From: an uncultured Marinicella sp.
Lineage (GTDB): Bacteria > Pseudomonadota > Gammaproteobacteria > Xanthomonadales > Marinicellaceae
NCBI GenBank assembly: GCA_947502595.1
Contig: CANNAM010000001.1
Location: 62,001-126,000 of the forward strand
Length of the DNA: 64,000 nt
Direction of reading: 5' to 3'
A program made the translations under genes and the position numbers. Shown here piece by piece: positions 21,041-31,817 of the stretch; the first letter of the stretch is position 1; the number at the start of each line of letters is the position of its first letter. Under the pieces are notes generated by a model, which searched no databases, was not told the origin of the DNA, and saw only the letters and a list, made by a program, of their open reading frames with translations.

Positions 21041-22375
21041 ATGAAAAAAATTAAAAAAAAGAAAATTGCTAAAGGCAGCATGATCAGCCGCTTGAATAAA
21101 GTGTTCATCATTCAGTTGATTTTAATCAGTATTGCTACAGTTGCTGGTGTAGTTGGTGCAGCCAAGGTGGTTGAAGACGTCTTGATTAAAGAGGCTTTGA
21201 TTGGTGAAGCCGAGTATTATTGGGAACACCGAGAAAAATATGTTGAATTTCCACTGCCTAAAACCATGAATTTGACTGGTTATTTGGTTTACGATGGTGA
21301 TTACTCCATGGTGCCACAGGCATTGAAAGAGATCACTGAAAATTACCAAAGAACCACCCTCAATGGCAAACACCCTATTGCCTATGTCACTGAAAAAGGC
21401 AATGAAAAACTGTATTTGATTTTCGAAGAAGCGCAAGTTTCTAAGTTGGCGCTTTACTTTGGTATCACCCCATTGATTATTGTGTTGCTGATAGTTTATT
21501 TACCAGCTTTTGTATCTTATGTATTTTCAAAGCGGGCTTATTCTCCGGTTTTACAGTTGGTTGAGCGTTTAGAATCAGCAAAAATCTCTAAATCCGGAAT
21601 AGAAAATTTAAAGTTTGATGACCTCAAAAAAATTGGTCATGTAGATGTAAATACCCTGATTGATTCATTTGAGGATTTTTCCCATAGAATATCTCAATTA
21701 ATCACTCGAGAACGTAATTTTTCACGTTATGCATCGCATGAACTCAGAACCCCATTGACGGTTCTGCGCGGCTCCATGTCTTTGTTGAAGCGTCAGGAGT
21801 TGACACCTAAAAGTGAACGTTTAGTGAATCGCATGCAACCCATGATTGAGGAGATGCAGGCGTTGATAGAAGCCCTTTTAATGCTTTCTCGTGATGATGT
21901 GATAGAAATATCTGACGATCCAGTGTTGATAAACGATGCATTGAGAACTATGGTTGAGGACACCATACGGTTGTTTGATCCGCGTGATATTAAGTTGGAT
22001 TGGCAGCCAAAAAACTTAGTTCAGGCTTATGTTCCTGAGCAGTTATTGTCTATCGTGGTGAGTAACTTAATCAGAAATGCCTGTGTCTATTCACAGGATC
22101 CTGTCAGCATTGAAGTTATAATTGATGGCGCTGATATCACCATTAAAGACCATGGTAAAGGCATGAACCAAGAACAGTTGAACCGAATTATGGAGCCCTT
22201 TTACAGGGCCAATGAACATGGTACTGAAAAAGGTTTTGGACTGGGCTTGTCAATTGTTGATATGATATGTAAACAATGTGGCTGGAATATACAATTCAGC
22301 AGTGAAATTGGTATCGGTACTGAAGTAACATTGACCCTAGACAATGCTGAAATTTTAGCCACCCAAAGAACCTGA
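21041..22375 (+). CDS. sensor histidine kinase
   Basis: Two TM segments; HisKA ASHELRTPLTVLRGS; HATPase (NLIRNACVYS, GKGMNQEQLNRIMEPF, GFGLGLSIV). Confidence 0.93.
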   Translation: MKKIKKKKIAKGSMISRLNKVFIIQLILISIATVAGVVGAAKVVEDVLIKEALIGEAEYYWEHREKYVEFPLPKTMNLTGYLVYDGDYSMVPQALKEITENYQRTTLNGKHPIAYVTEKGNEKLYLIFEEAQVSKLALYFGITPLIIVLLIVYLPAFVSYVFSKRAYSPVLQLVERLESAKISKSGIENLKFDDLKKIGHVDVNTLIDSFEDFSHRISQLITRERNFSRYASHELRTPLTVLRGSMSLLKRQELTPKSERLVNRMQPMIEEMQALIEALLMLSRDDVIEISDDPVLINDALRTMVEDTIRLFDPRDIKLDWQPKNLVQAYVPEQLLSIVVSNLIRNACVYSQDPVSIEVIIDGADITIKDHGKGMNQEQLNRIMEPFYRANEHGTEKGFGLGLSIVDMICKQCGWNIQFSSEIGIGTEVTLTLDNAEILATQRT

Positions 22376-22385
22376 ATATAAAATT

Positions 22386-23069
22386 ATGACGACATCAAAT
22401 GTATTAATCGTAGAAGACCACGCGGCTTTGGCCGAGACCATCGCCGATCATTTAGAAATGGCTGACTTCACAGTGGATTTTGCTGCTGATGGTATCACTG
22501 GGCTGCATTTAGCGGTTACCAATCCTTATGACGCTGTTATTTTGGATGTGATGTTGCCTGGTATGGATGGCTTTGCCATTTGTGAAAAAATCCGCAAAGA
22601 AGCCAAGTCAGATGTGCCTATTATCATGCTGACTGCCAGAGACCAAATAGGTGACAAAATCAAAGGATTTGACAACGGTGCTGATGACTACTTGGCCAAA
22701 CCATTCAATCCAGATGAGTTGGTGGCACGCTTAAAGTCCATGATCAGACGCCACCGTGGTGAGTTTGACAGTAAAGCCATGAAAGTGGGTGATTTGGTTT
22801 TTGATCTAGGTACCATGGAAGTCACCAGAGAAAAACAAAGCCTCAAGGTATCTCCAACTGGCTTACAAATTTTAAAGATTTTGATGCAAAAATCTCCAGA
22901 TGTTGTGACCAAGGACCAATTGGCTCAACAGCTGTGGGGTGATTTAATTCCAGATTCTGATGTGTTACGCAGTCATCTATATATTTTACGTAAGACCATA
23001 GACAAGCCATTTAAAAAACAATTGCTGCACACCATCCCAGGCGTGGGTTTAAAAATTGCCGACTCTTAA
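22386..23069 (+). CDS. OmpR-family DNA-binding response regulator
   Basis: VLIVEDHAALAETI, DAVILDVMLPGMDGF, winged-helix C-terminus; downstream of the histidine kinase. Confidence 0.95.
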   Translation: MTTSNVLIVEDHAALAETIADHLEMADFTVDFAADGITGLHLAVTNPYDAVILDVMLPGMDGFAICEKIRKEAKSDVPIIMLTARDQIGDKIKGFDNGADDYLAKPFNPDELVARLKSMIRRHRGEFDSKAMKVGDLVFDLGTMEVTREKQSLKVSPTGLQILKILMQKSPDVVTKDQLAQQLWGDLIPDSDVLRSHLYILRKTIDKPFKKQLLHTIPGVGLKIADS

Positions 23070-23097
23070 ACCCAAAGCCCATAGGGTTTGTAGCCAT

Positions 23098-25782
23098 TTA
23101 CCGTAACTTGCCCGAATGTGCTGCACTTCTGAATAGACTATTGGACAGCATCACATGCAAACCATCAAGGAAAGCCCGTAATGTGGGTTCTTGGGTGTAA
23201 GCAATGACCATGCCACGGCCTTTGTTTTGGTGGATTAAAAAAGGTTTGTAGGCCAATTGTTGCCGGCTTTCTTGCCACAGGTAACCACTGGCAAGAATTT
23301 CCTCAGGGCCTTTGAACCATGCCACATTTTTACCCTTGTCTAATTTAATTGGGGTGTATATTTGCTTGCCAGACACCATCGCTATCACTACGGGTTTCAC
23401 CCCTGCTGTCAGCCAGTGGTCTTGGTCTGTTGCAACTTTTACCAATACCCCAGTGACTTGATCTGGCTGTCCATGTTGTTGCTGGATGGTTTGATTATGT
23501 TCCTCAACTGTTCTAATTAATTGACCAATGGCTTGGTCATCAGTTTCGCTTTTGTTTTTTGCTGCAACAGGAGTAGGATCAGGCTGGTCAGTGAATGCCA
23601 ATTCAGTTTTAACCGATAGCCAGCCTACCTGTTCAGTGCTGGCATAAGCGGTGGCAGAACCAAATGTGAGCAAAACACCACCTTGGGATATCCAGTCACT
23701 GATGTTTTTTAAGCCCGCTGCATTGAATGCAGTCGAATAATTTCCCGCTGGCAGTATCAATACATCATAGTGGTCTAACTTGGCAGAATTGAGCTGCTGG
23801 CTTCTGATGGCAGTCACTGGATAGCCCAACTGCCTTTCAATCACAAAACGACTGTTACCGGCACTCAAGCTGCTGGTGGGTTGGTCCCAAGCCATGGCGA
23901 TTTTAGGGGCGTTCATTTGCACCACATGAACACTGCCAAAATTAGGCCCTGCAGTGACCCAGCTGCTGTCGACACCATTAACAATTGCCCCAGTTGATTC
24001 GGCCAAATGTTGAATTTGACTGCTGATGTTGGCATTATTTTGTTTGACTTCAATGATTAAAGTGCCAGCTGGGTAGTTGGTGTTGTTAATTGTAAAGGGC
24101 AAGTCAGCAGATTTAATATTGAGACCTTGACGCAGTCCCTGGGTTAGCAAACGGCCAGCGGCCATGTCTCCCCAAGGCACTAAATAAGCGACTTTGGCAT
24201 TGGGGTTGGTGATTTGAGCGGGTAATAATTGGTTGGCATCAAATGGCTGTAAGGCGGATGATTTAATCGAACCACAACGCACCACATCTAAATTAAACAT
24301 CAAGGGTAAAGACCAGGCGGTTAGGTCATATATTTGATCATTCAAGTTACGGCTGCGACGGTGTTCCTGGGTTTTAATGAATGCATCATCCATATCAATT
24401 TGCTGACGCATCATGGCTTCAACCATGCGACCTTTGGGTTGTGCAGGGTCAATCACAAAAGCCCCTGACTTGAATGAACGCCCACAACTTTTCAAATCTT
24501 GCTGAAGTTGTTGAACCTCTATACCATGGTTGCTCAATAGTTGAGCCAATTTATGTGTGCCAGCACGGTCTGCTTGTTGAGGAATCACAAATGCCGAGTG
24601 ATTTTCACCCTCAGCAATGGCGCTGACTTGGTACTGGTGAAAGTCAGTCAACAGCTTGGTTCTGTGTTTGGCTGTGGCTTCAATTGTAGAGACTGAAGCA
24701 ACGAAGTGTTTTTGTACTGATTCAGCATAGCTGTAAACTTCACCATTGCGTTTGGTGAATACTTCGCCACGGGCAGACCCCACTTCATAAGTGGAGGCTG
24801 AAGCACCGTAAAAGGTTGGCCAGCTGTCACCATAACCAGGGTAGAAAGCATCAAAAATTTCTCGGGTAAAATAATCATAGCCCATGGCATCGAAGTGCTT
24901 GGCATTGTTTTGGCCAATCAATGTCATGTTGGCAATTTGGTCTTTGGTCATCAAAGGGTTCACTGGATCAGCTGCTGGAGCAAAATAATATGACATGTCA
25001 CCACCCATTTCGTGCAAATCAATTACTACCAACGGTAAAAAACGATTCATGACGCCAATGCGCCCTTGGGTTTCAGGTTGAGTCATGGCCAGCCAATCAC
25101 GGTTCATATCAAATAAATAATGGTTGCTGCGGCCATTGGGCCAAGGTTCATTTTGCTCAGCACTGTATCGATCACCACTGGGCTCCATTCCAGCTGTGGC
25201 GTAGTAGCGGCTGGTGAAGCGGTTTCTGCCATCAGGGTTTTGCAAAGGATCGATAAACACCAAAGTGTTATCCAATATTGCTTGTGTCATTAGGTGGTTT
25301 TGTGATGCCAATAAGTGGTATGCGGTCATCATTGCCGCATCGGTGCTGCTGATTTCATTGCCATGCACACCATAACCGAGCCATACAGAAGCAGGCATGG
25401 TTTCAATTAAATGTTTTGCAGTGTTTTGGTCCGTGATTCTTGGGTCTGCCAGTTTTTGAATGTTGGTTTCAAAGTCATTCAGTTGGGCAATATTTTCAGC
25501 AGAACCTATGACCAAATAAATCAAATCTCGGCCCTCCCAAGTTTTTCCATAACTGAATTGCTGGATGTTATGCGGTGCTGCTTTGCTTAATGCTTCGAAA
25601 TATTTCAACATGTCACTGTAGTTGGTGATTTTTTCTCCAACGGCGTAACCCAATACATCAGCATGTTGTGGGATTTTGCTGTCATAGGTAAAACCAGGCC
25701 AATACATACCGGTAGTACTGGCAGGTGATGTTATTGAGTAGGCTAAACAAATTAAGCACAGCAAAGTTTTTAAAACAGGCAT
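23098..25782 (-). CDS. secreted M14-family zinc carboxypeptidase-like protein
   Basis: Signal peptide; YGKTWEGRDLIYLVIGSAEN, GVHGNEISS (HxxE), VVIDLHEMGGDMSYYF; long C-terminal region. Confidence 0.87.
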   Translation of the reverse strand: MPVLKTLLCLICLAYSITSPASTTGMYWPGFTYDSKIPQHADVLGYAVGEKITNYSDMLKYFEALSKAAPHNIQQFSYGKTWEGRDLIYLVIGSAENIAQLNDFETNIQKLADPRITDQNTAKHLIETMPASVWLGYGVHGNEISSTDAAMMTAYHLLASQNHLMTQAILDNTLVFIDPLQNPDGRNRFTSRYYATAGMEPSGDRYSAEQNEPWPNGRSNHYLFDMNRDWLAMTQPETQGRIGVMNRFLPLVVIDLHEMGGDMSYYFAPAADPVNPLMTKDQIANMTLIGQNNAKHFDAMGYDYFTREIFDAFYPGYGDSWPTFYGASASTYEVGSARGEVFTKRNGEVYSYAESVQKHFVASVSTIEATAKHRTKLLTDFHQYQVSAIAEGENHSAFVIPQQADRAGTHKLAQLLSNHGIEVQQLQQDLKSCGRSFKSGAFVIDPAQPKGRMVEAMMRQQIDMDDAFIKTQEHRRSRNLNDQIYDLTAWSLPLMFNLDVVRCGSIKSSALQPFDANQLLPAQITNPNAKVAYLVPWGDMAAGRLLTQGLRQGLNIKSADLPFTINNTNYPAGTLIIEVKQNNANISSQIQHLAESTGAIVNGVDSSWVTAGPNFGSVHVVQMNAPKIAMAWDQPTSSLSAGNSRFVIERQLGYPVTAIRSQQLNSAKLDHYDVLILPAGNYSTAFNAAGLKNISDWISQGGVLLTFGSATAYASTEQVGWLSVKTELAFTDQPDPTPVAAKNKSETDDQAIGQLIRTVEEHNQTIQQQHGQPDQVTGVLVKVATDQDHWLTAGVKPVVIAMVSGKQIYTPIKLDKGKNVAWFKGPEEILASGYLWQESRQQLAYKPFLIHQNKGRGMVIAYTQEPTLRAFLDGLHVMLSNSLFRSAAHSGKLR

Positions 25783-25881
25783 GGTGGTATCTATGTATTT
25801 AATGACAGTCAGTATAACTGAATAATTAAAACTGACATGTGCCTTTAGCTTGGTTTTGGCTGGGCCAAGGTGTTTGATAGA

Positions 25882-26436
25882 GTCATTGCGGTTTTTTGCG
25901 GAGCAAAAAGAAGCGATTACGAAATACCTAAAATGTTTATCGTTGGTGAGCCCGGTTTAAACAAAGTAATTGTTTGGGTCAGTCAGTGGTAGGTAGTTTG
26001 TTCAATCTTATGCCAACAGCGAACCAGCAATAAGCTCATTCATCCATGGCGTCATTGCGGTTTTTTGCGGAGCAAAAAGAAGTGATTACGAAATACCTAA
26101 AATGTTTATCGTTGGTGAGCCCGGTTTAAACAAAGTAATTGTTTGGGTTAGTCAGTGGTAGGTAGTTTGTTCAATCTTATGCCAACAGCGAACCAGCAAT
26201 AAACTCATTCATCCATGGCGTCATTGCGGTTTTTTGCGGAGCAAAAAGAAGTGATTACGAAATACCTAAAATGTTTATCGTTGGTGAGCCCGGTTTAAAC
26301 AAAGTAATTGTTTGGGTTAGTCAGTGGTAGGTAGTTTGTTCAATCTTATGCCAACAGCGAACCAGCAATAAACTCATTCATCCATGGCGTCATTGCGGTT
26401 TTTTGCGGAGCAAAAAGAAGCGATTACGAAATACCT
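25882..26436. repeat. tandem repeat array: three 169-bp units plus a partial fourth (48 bp)
   Basis: gtcattgcggttttttgcggagcaaaaagaag(c/t)gattacgaaatacct begins at 25882, 26051, 26220 and 26389, spacing exactly 169 bp. Units 2 and 3 look identical; unit 1 differs at about three positions; unit 4 stops after 48 bp. Confidence 0.97.
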
Positions 26437-26437
26437 T

Positions 26438-26638
26438 TTAATAATGTGGAGGCACTTCATCTTGTGGTTTAAACTCTTCGATATCACTCTGCACTTGTTT
26501 CATGTGTTGCGTCATGCTTTTGAGGGCTTCTTGGTATTGCGCGATGTCTTTGGTTTGCTGGTAAACCAATTGATTCAATGAATCAACGGTGTCCTCAAGA
26601 AAGGCTATTCTGGTTTCTAGATCAACGATTTTGGTCAT
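26438..26638 (-). CDS. slyX: SlyX family protein
   Basis: MTKIVDLETRIAFLEDTVDSLNQLVYQQTKDIAQYQEALKSMTQHMKQVQ...PPHY; small coiled-coil with the typical PPHY end. Probable start 26638 (ORF track begins 26683). Confidence 0.88.
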   Translation of the reverse strand: MTKIVDLETRIAFLEDTVDSLNQLVYQQTKDIAQYQEALKSMTQHMKQVQSDIEEFKPQDEVPPHY

Positions 26639-26722
26639 CAGATTATTATCAGTCACTTTGAGTTTAGCATTGGTTAGGAGCACATAGTATAATCCATTCT
26701 TAAGTTTTATAAATAGAAACCC

Positions 26723-29086
26723 ATGACAGAAAAAAACAGCTTATTTGCTGAACTGATTGCAAGAAGGATTCCACAAATACTGGGCGTGTATGTGGCGTCA
26801 GTTTGGTTGGCTGTTGAAGTTTCTGAGTGGATGAGCGAACGGTTTGAAGTGCCTGAACAAACTTCATCTTATGTGTTCGTCATCATGATTGCATTTTTGC
26901 CTTTGGTGGCAATGCTGGCCTGGGGTCACGGTCGCCCAGGCAAAGACAATTGGACGCAGAAACAAATCATCTTTATCCCATTTAATATTGCCATTGCTTG
27001 GTTGGCTGTAAACGCTTTCATTAAACCAGAAGTTCAGGCCACAGAAATCATGAGTTTAACCGATGTTCAAACCGGCCAGTTAGTTGATTATGAAGTGGCT
27101 AAAAGTGGCTTGAGCCAAAAAGTCTCAGGTTTTTTTTGGGAGAATGCCACTGGTGATGAATCGCTGGATTGGTTGAGCTATGGCGCTATGTGGATGGTTT
27201 CTAAGGATTTGATGCGCAACCCAATCATATCTATTCGAACACCTTATGAATCTACATCCATGTTGAGTGCTATTACCAGCAAGGGATATGAACGCGCCAT
27301 CGGTGAGCCTTTATCATTGAATTTAAACATTGCCGATGACCGTGACTCGCAATGGATGATTAAGGGCAAAATTCTCAAAGAAGGCGAAAAAATAGCTTTT
27401 GAAGCATCATTGTATGAAGTGGTTTCTGGTAACTTGGTGACCACCATTTCATCGGCTTATGATGACTGGTTGTTTGCTTTGGATGATGTGGCAGAACAGC
27501 TTGGAGTGGAGATTCTGCAACAAGCTGCTATCAATCTCAAGGACAATGTCATTCCTGACATTGCCATCTCGCAATACATTTCTTCCGACTTAGTGGCTAT
27601 TGAAATGGTTGTTAATTCATTGAATGCAGTGGTTTTAGATAATGATTTTGAACAAGGACTGGCCTACTTAAAAGACGCTTTATCAATGGATGATAAGTTG
27701 GCTGAAGCCTATGTTTTAATGATTGGCTATTATCGCGGTTTGGGTGATTTTGAATCAGCAAAAGCCGCTGCTGAATCTGCTTTGAAACTCGAATACAATT
27801 TATCACAGGAATCGGCGCTGAAAGTTAAGGCCAGTTATTACGGGGTCAGTGGTGAGACTGATAAAGCCATAAAAGTGCTAGAAAATTGGGTCAAACTGTA
27901 CCCGGAAAGTGCCGATGCATTACAGACATTGGGTACCAATTATATGGTCGCGGGTCACCGCCTAGATGATGCCTTGTTGGCTTATCAAAAGCTCAGCGAA
28001 TTACAGGAAATCAGTTCAACTGCTTTGGTAAACCAAGCCAGAATTTATCGATTGAAAGACGATCAAGTCAATGCCCTTAAGGCTTTGGATGTATACCTTT
28101 CACGGAACCCCGACAAGGCAGAACCACACCTGGAAATTGCCAACACCTATTTACAATTTGGTGACATAAAAGCCGCTAAAAGTCATTTTGAGGAAGCCAG
28201 TCTTATCAGCATCAATGGCATTGATGCTGACTTAGGTTTGGCTAAGATTATGTCTCTGGAAGGCAATATGGATGGTGGTATTTTGGCTTTGGAACAGCTT
28301 TTGAACAAAGCGGAAACACCTGCAGACCAAGTTAAAATAATGTCTGAAAAAGAAACTAATTTGTATCTAAGTGGACGTTTGCATGAGGCCATGTTGTTAC
28401 TGGCTGACATGCGTCAAATCAGTGAATCATTCATGCCGCCAATGATGCAAAACCTGATGTTTGAAAGTAAACGAATGTCTTATTTAGCAAATCTACAGCG
28501 GTTTGATGAAGCATGGGCTGCGTTTGATCAAATGCAGGCTGAAACCAAGCCACCCTTTGATCAGATCCTTGAGTTGATTGCCAGAAACGTACATGTGCTG
28601 GCGGGTGATCATGACCAGGCAGCAAAGTCTTTAAAATTATTTGAAAATTTTAAACAGCAATTTCAATTGAATGTTTATGACCAATATATATTTGCTGCCA
28701 AGGCGGAAGAAGCCAGATATGCAGGAGATTTCGATGCGGCCATTGCTTTACATGATCAAGCCATCAACGAATCAAAACAATCAATTCTGACTTTAAATAC
28801 ACTTTATGTGGTTGACGAGTTTAAGTATCAAAAAGCCAAGACCTTATATGCAGCCGAACGATTTCAAGCCTGTATGGGGGTTATTGATGAGGTATTGAAA
28901 CGCAACCCTGTTTTGGGTCAAGTCCTGTTGTTGAAAGCCAAAGTGCAGTATAAATTAGGCCAATACGAAGCCGCTCAATCAACAGTAATGCGAGTCAAAG
29001 CATTGTGGCAAAAAGCCGATGATAACTTTAAGGACATGTTGGATTTGCAACAATTTGAACAATTACTTTTCAGTGTCGCAAGTTAA
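26723..29086 (+). CDS. membrane-anchored TPR-repeat protein
   Basis: N-terminal TM segments followed by multiple TPR-like helical repeats. Confidence 0.8.
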   Translation: MTEKNSLFAELIARRIPQILGVYVASVWLAVEVSEWMSERFEVPEQTSSYVFVIMIAFLPLVAMLAWGHGRPGKDNWTQKQIIFIPFNIAIAWLAVNAFIKPEVQATEIMSLTDVQTGQLVDYEVAKSGLSQKVSGFFWENATGDESLDWLSYGAMWMVSKDLMRNPIISIRTPYESTSMLSAITSKGYERAIGEPLSLNLNIADDRDSQWMIKGKILKEGEKIAFEASLYEVVSGNLVTTISSAYDDWLFALDDVAEQLGVEILQQAAINLKDNVIPDIAISQYISSDLVAIEMVVNSLNAVVLDNDFEQGLAYLKDALSMDDKLAEAYVLMIGYYRGLGDFESAKAAAESALKLEYNLSQESALKVKASYYGVSGETDKAIKVLENWVKLYPESADALQTLGTNYMVAGHRLDDALLAYQKLSELQEISSTALVNQARIYRLKDDQVNALKALDVYLSRNPDKAEPHLEIANTYLQFGDIKAAKSHFEEASLISINGIDADLGLAKIMSLEGNMDGGILALEQLLNKAETPADQVKIMSEKETNLYLSGRLHEAMLLLADMRQISESFMPPMMQNLMFESKRMSYLANLQRFDEAWAAFDQMQAETKPPFDQILELIARNVHVLAGDHDQAAKSLKLFENFKQQFQLNVYDQYIFAAKAEEARYAGDFDAAIALHDQAINESKQSILTLNTLYVVDEFKYQKAKTLYAAERFQACMGVIDEVLKRNPVLGQVLLLKAKVQYKLGQYEAAQSTVMRVKALWQKADDNFKDMLDLQQFEQLLFSVAS

Positions 29087-29128
29087 TTCAGTTGGAGCTT
29101 GCATTGAAGCACAATTTAATTTGAGCCA

Positions 29129-30367
29129 ATGAATAATCAAAACCCACGTTTGGTGCTGTACACAGTGATGCTGGTGGGCCTATTGGGTACCATGGGTATT
29201 GCCTTGCCTTATCCAGTGTTGGCGCCTTATTTTATCGATTATCCAGCCAATGAGCTAACCCATTTTATGGGTGTTCATCCAAAAATTCTGCTGGGTGTTT
29301 GTTTGGCAATTTATCCATTGGGTTTACTGTTTGGAAGCATTTATATCGGTGCCTTGTCAGATGGTTTTGGTCGGAAGAAGGTGCTGCTCATTACCTTAAT
29401 AGGTTCGGTGATTGGTTATGCCTTGACCGCCTGGGCCATCTATCAAGAATCATTTGTGTTTTTCATCGTCTCCAGGTTCCTCACTGGCCTGTGTGAGGGC
29501 AATATCTCAATTGCCAGAGCCATTGCTGCTGAGTTGCACCCCGCGATTGATCGCACCAAAGCGCTGTCCATGGTTTATGCGGCCACCTATACCGGATGGC
29601 TGCTGGGTCCTGTTTTTGGTGGTTTTTTAATGGTTTATGGGGTGGCTGAAGTTTTCTTGTTGGCCGGGTTGGGTATGCTGCTGTCAACCTTGTTGGTGGC
29701 GATTCTGATCAGTAAGGATCGACCAGAAGACAAAGATGGCACGCCATTTTGGCTTGCAATCAAACGGAATAATTCGCTGACACTGCTTAAGAATGCTGAA
29801 ATAAAACCAATATTTTGGTTTTATTTTTTATATTCAATGGGACTTAATGCATTCTATGATTTTTACCCGGTGTGGTTTGTAGATTATTACCAAGCGGATG
29901 GCAAAATCATCTCATTGGCAACTGTTTGCCTGACCATGGTGATGGTCATTGTCAGTATTTCTTTGGTGGCCAGAATTCAATCACGTTATGGTGAAATCAG
30001 GGCCATGTTGGTTGGCGGCACAGTGTTGTCTGCGTTGTTGTTTATCCAACCGTTTGCCAGCTACCACCAATCTTTTGTTATTTTCGCTATTATAGGTGGC
30101 ACCATTGCCTTGACCAATGGCATGGTGCCCAGTTTTTTATCGCATTACTTTGGTCATTTAGGCCAAGGTAAAGTGATGGGTTTACAGACCACCACTTTTT
30201 GTATCACCAATGTCATCATTGCAACTGTCGGTGGTCCTTTGTCTATCCTTGACTCAAAGTGGGTGCTGTTGTTGGGTGCTGCATTGGTGTTGTTGGCGGT
30301 GTATTCACTGTGGAACAACCGCCAGTCACAGTATGTACTGATGCAGCAGGAACAAGCCAACAAGTAG
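29129..30367 (+). CDS. MFS transporter
   Basis: About 12 hydrophobic segments; GALSDGFGRKKVLL motif A; RFLTGLCEGN. Confidence 0.9.
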   Translation: MNNQNPRLVLYTVMLVGLLGTMGIALPYPVLAPYFIDYPANELTHFMGVHPKILLGVCLAIYPLGLLFGSIYIGALSDGFGRKKVLLITLIGSVIGYALTAWAIYQESFVFFIVSRFLTGLCEGNISIARAIAAELHPAIDRTKALSMVYAATYTGWLLGPVFGGFLMVYGVAEVFLLAGLGMLLSTLLVAILISKDRPEDKDGTPFWLAIKRNNSLTLLKNAEIKPIFWFYFLYSMGLNAFYDFYPVWFVDYYQADGKIISLATVCLTMVMVIVSISLVARIQSRYGEIRAMLVGGTVLSALLFIQPFASYHQSFVIFAIIGGTIALTNGMVPSFLSHYFGHLGQGKVMGLQTTTFCITNVIIATVGGPLSILDSKWVLLLGAALVLLAVYSLWNNRQSQYVLMQQEQANK

Positions 30368-30371
30368 TGCT

Positions 30372-31721
30372 TTATCGGTCCTGTGCTTTTGGTAAATAGG
30401 TGTACCAAGTAACTATTGCCCGGTCATTTTCTAATAAATCAATGGTAAAACCTTCGCCACTGCGGCTGCTGCCACCATAAAAGGAACCTGCCATCCAGTG
30501 GTTATTGGTGACATGTTCAATACCTTGGTCATCACATGCCCTGGCAGGTGGGTTCATGGCTAGACGCCTTACTGGGTATTCGCTGCTGCCAAATGGCTTG
30601 CCATCTAAGTCGATGTTGGATGTATATGACATATTGGCTGCATGGCAGTTAGTGAATTCGATGAGTAGGTCGCCCCAATCGTAAACCTGAATGTCTGTTG
30701 GATTAAAGTCTGCACCAAATGCACCTCCTGTGGTGGCAGTGAAATCTTCAACAAGAATGCTCTTACCACTCACAGATCCGACACCAGTGATCCACGCTTG
30801 CTGCATATCAGTTACAGTTTCAGTTTCGTTGGTGGGGGTGACTTTCATAAGTCGATATACAAATGTTGCACCTTTCAGGTCACCGCTGTTACTAGGTATG
30901 ATGGTTTCAAAGCTGAAATCTGCGAGATTATAACGCCTGACAGTATTGAGTGTGTCACTGGTCACTAATATATGTCCTGGACCATCTGCAGTTATTCCAG
31001 CAGCTCCATGTAAGTTGTTAACCTTGGTGTCTTGATATACGCCATTCAAATTGTAGTTGTAAATGGCCCGTTTCCCCCAAGCGGTAATTAACATCTGGTT
31101 GCCATTGAAAAATATTGATCTTGGCCGGTCCAAGAAATTAGATCCAGTGTTAATAAAATTGGATGTATTGCCATTGGTTGGGTTAACACGAAGCACACTG
31201 TTTGAGTCATAACCAGGAACATATAAATGTCCATCAGGCCCTAACGCCATACCTATATCTATGCCTTTTATTCGATTGTTGTTGGCTGGTAATACCGTTC
31301 TAACTGATTGCCATGTGGTGGTATTTAGTTCGATGATTTCATTGCTTGAATAACTGCCTAGATAAATATTGCCATTATCCTTTTTTACCAATGTAATGGG
31401 ATTTCGCATTAATCCAGGTGCCACTACGGTGCTGGCAGTCGATAAAGTTGTTTGGTCAAATTTAATCAGTTTATGATTGGACTCACTGACCACTATCAAG
31501 TCACCATGACTGTCTTGAAATATAGACTGTGGTCCTTTGAGGACACCATCATCTGCTAAGTTTCTGATGAATGCCCCGTTACAACCATCGTAAATTTTGA
31601 CATTGTTATTGAACCAGCTGCTCACCAACAATAAAGATTCGCAGTTCGGGTCGCCTAAATCTTGTGCATCTACGAATGTACTGGTTATAATGAGTGCCCA
31701 TATTTTGAAAGTATTTTTCAT
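30372..31721 (-). CDS. secreted NHL/SMP-30-like beta-propeller protein with C-terminal GEGF-type domain
   Basis: Signal peptide MKNTFKIWALIITSTFVDA; repeated propeller blades; C-terminal WMAGSFYGGSSRSGEGFTIDLLENDRAIVTWYTYLP. Confidence 0.75.
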   Translation of the reverse strand: MKNTFKIWALIITSTFVDAQDLGDPNCESLLLVSSWFNNNVKIYDGCNGAFIRNLADDGVLKGPQSIFQDSHGDLIVVSESNHKLIKFDQTTLSTASTVVAPGLMRNPITLVKKDNGNIYLGSYSSNEIIELNTTTWQSVRTVLPANNNRIKGIDIGMALGPDGHLYVPGYDSNSVLRVNPTNGNTSNFINTGSNFLDRPRSIFFNGNQMLITAWGKRAIYNYNLNGVYQDTKVNNLHGAAGITADGPGHILVTSDTLNTVRRYNLADFSFETIIPSNSGDLKGATFVYRLMKVTPTNETETVTDMQQAWITGVGSVSGKSILVEDFTATTGGAFGADFNPTDIQVYDWGDLLIEFTNCHAANMSYTSNIDLDGKPFGSSEYPVRRLAMNPPARACDDQGIEHVTNNHWMAGSFYGGSSRSGEGFTIDLLENDRAIVTWYTYLPKAQDR

Positions 31722-31817
31722 GAGTTTTTCCTCGGTAAATAAAAGGCTTTAGGTTAATGATTTAACCATGAAAAAACTTTCGGGAAACTTCCTTTTTCAT
31801 CTTTTTAATGAATTTTA

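Noticed and set aside
25882-26436. CRISPR array interpretation of the 4x repeat
   Set aside because: The 121-bp spacers are nearly identical to each other, the repeat is 48 bp and no cas genes are present, so it is a tandem repeat and not CRISPR.
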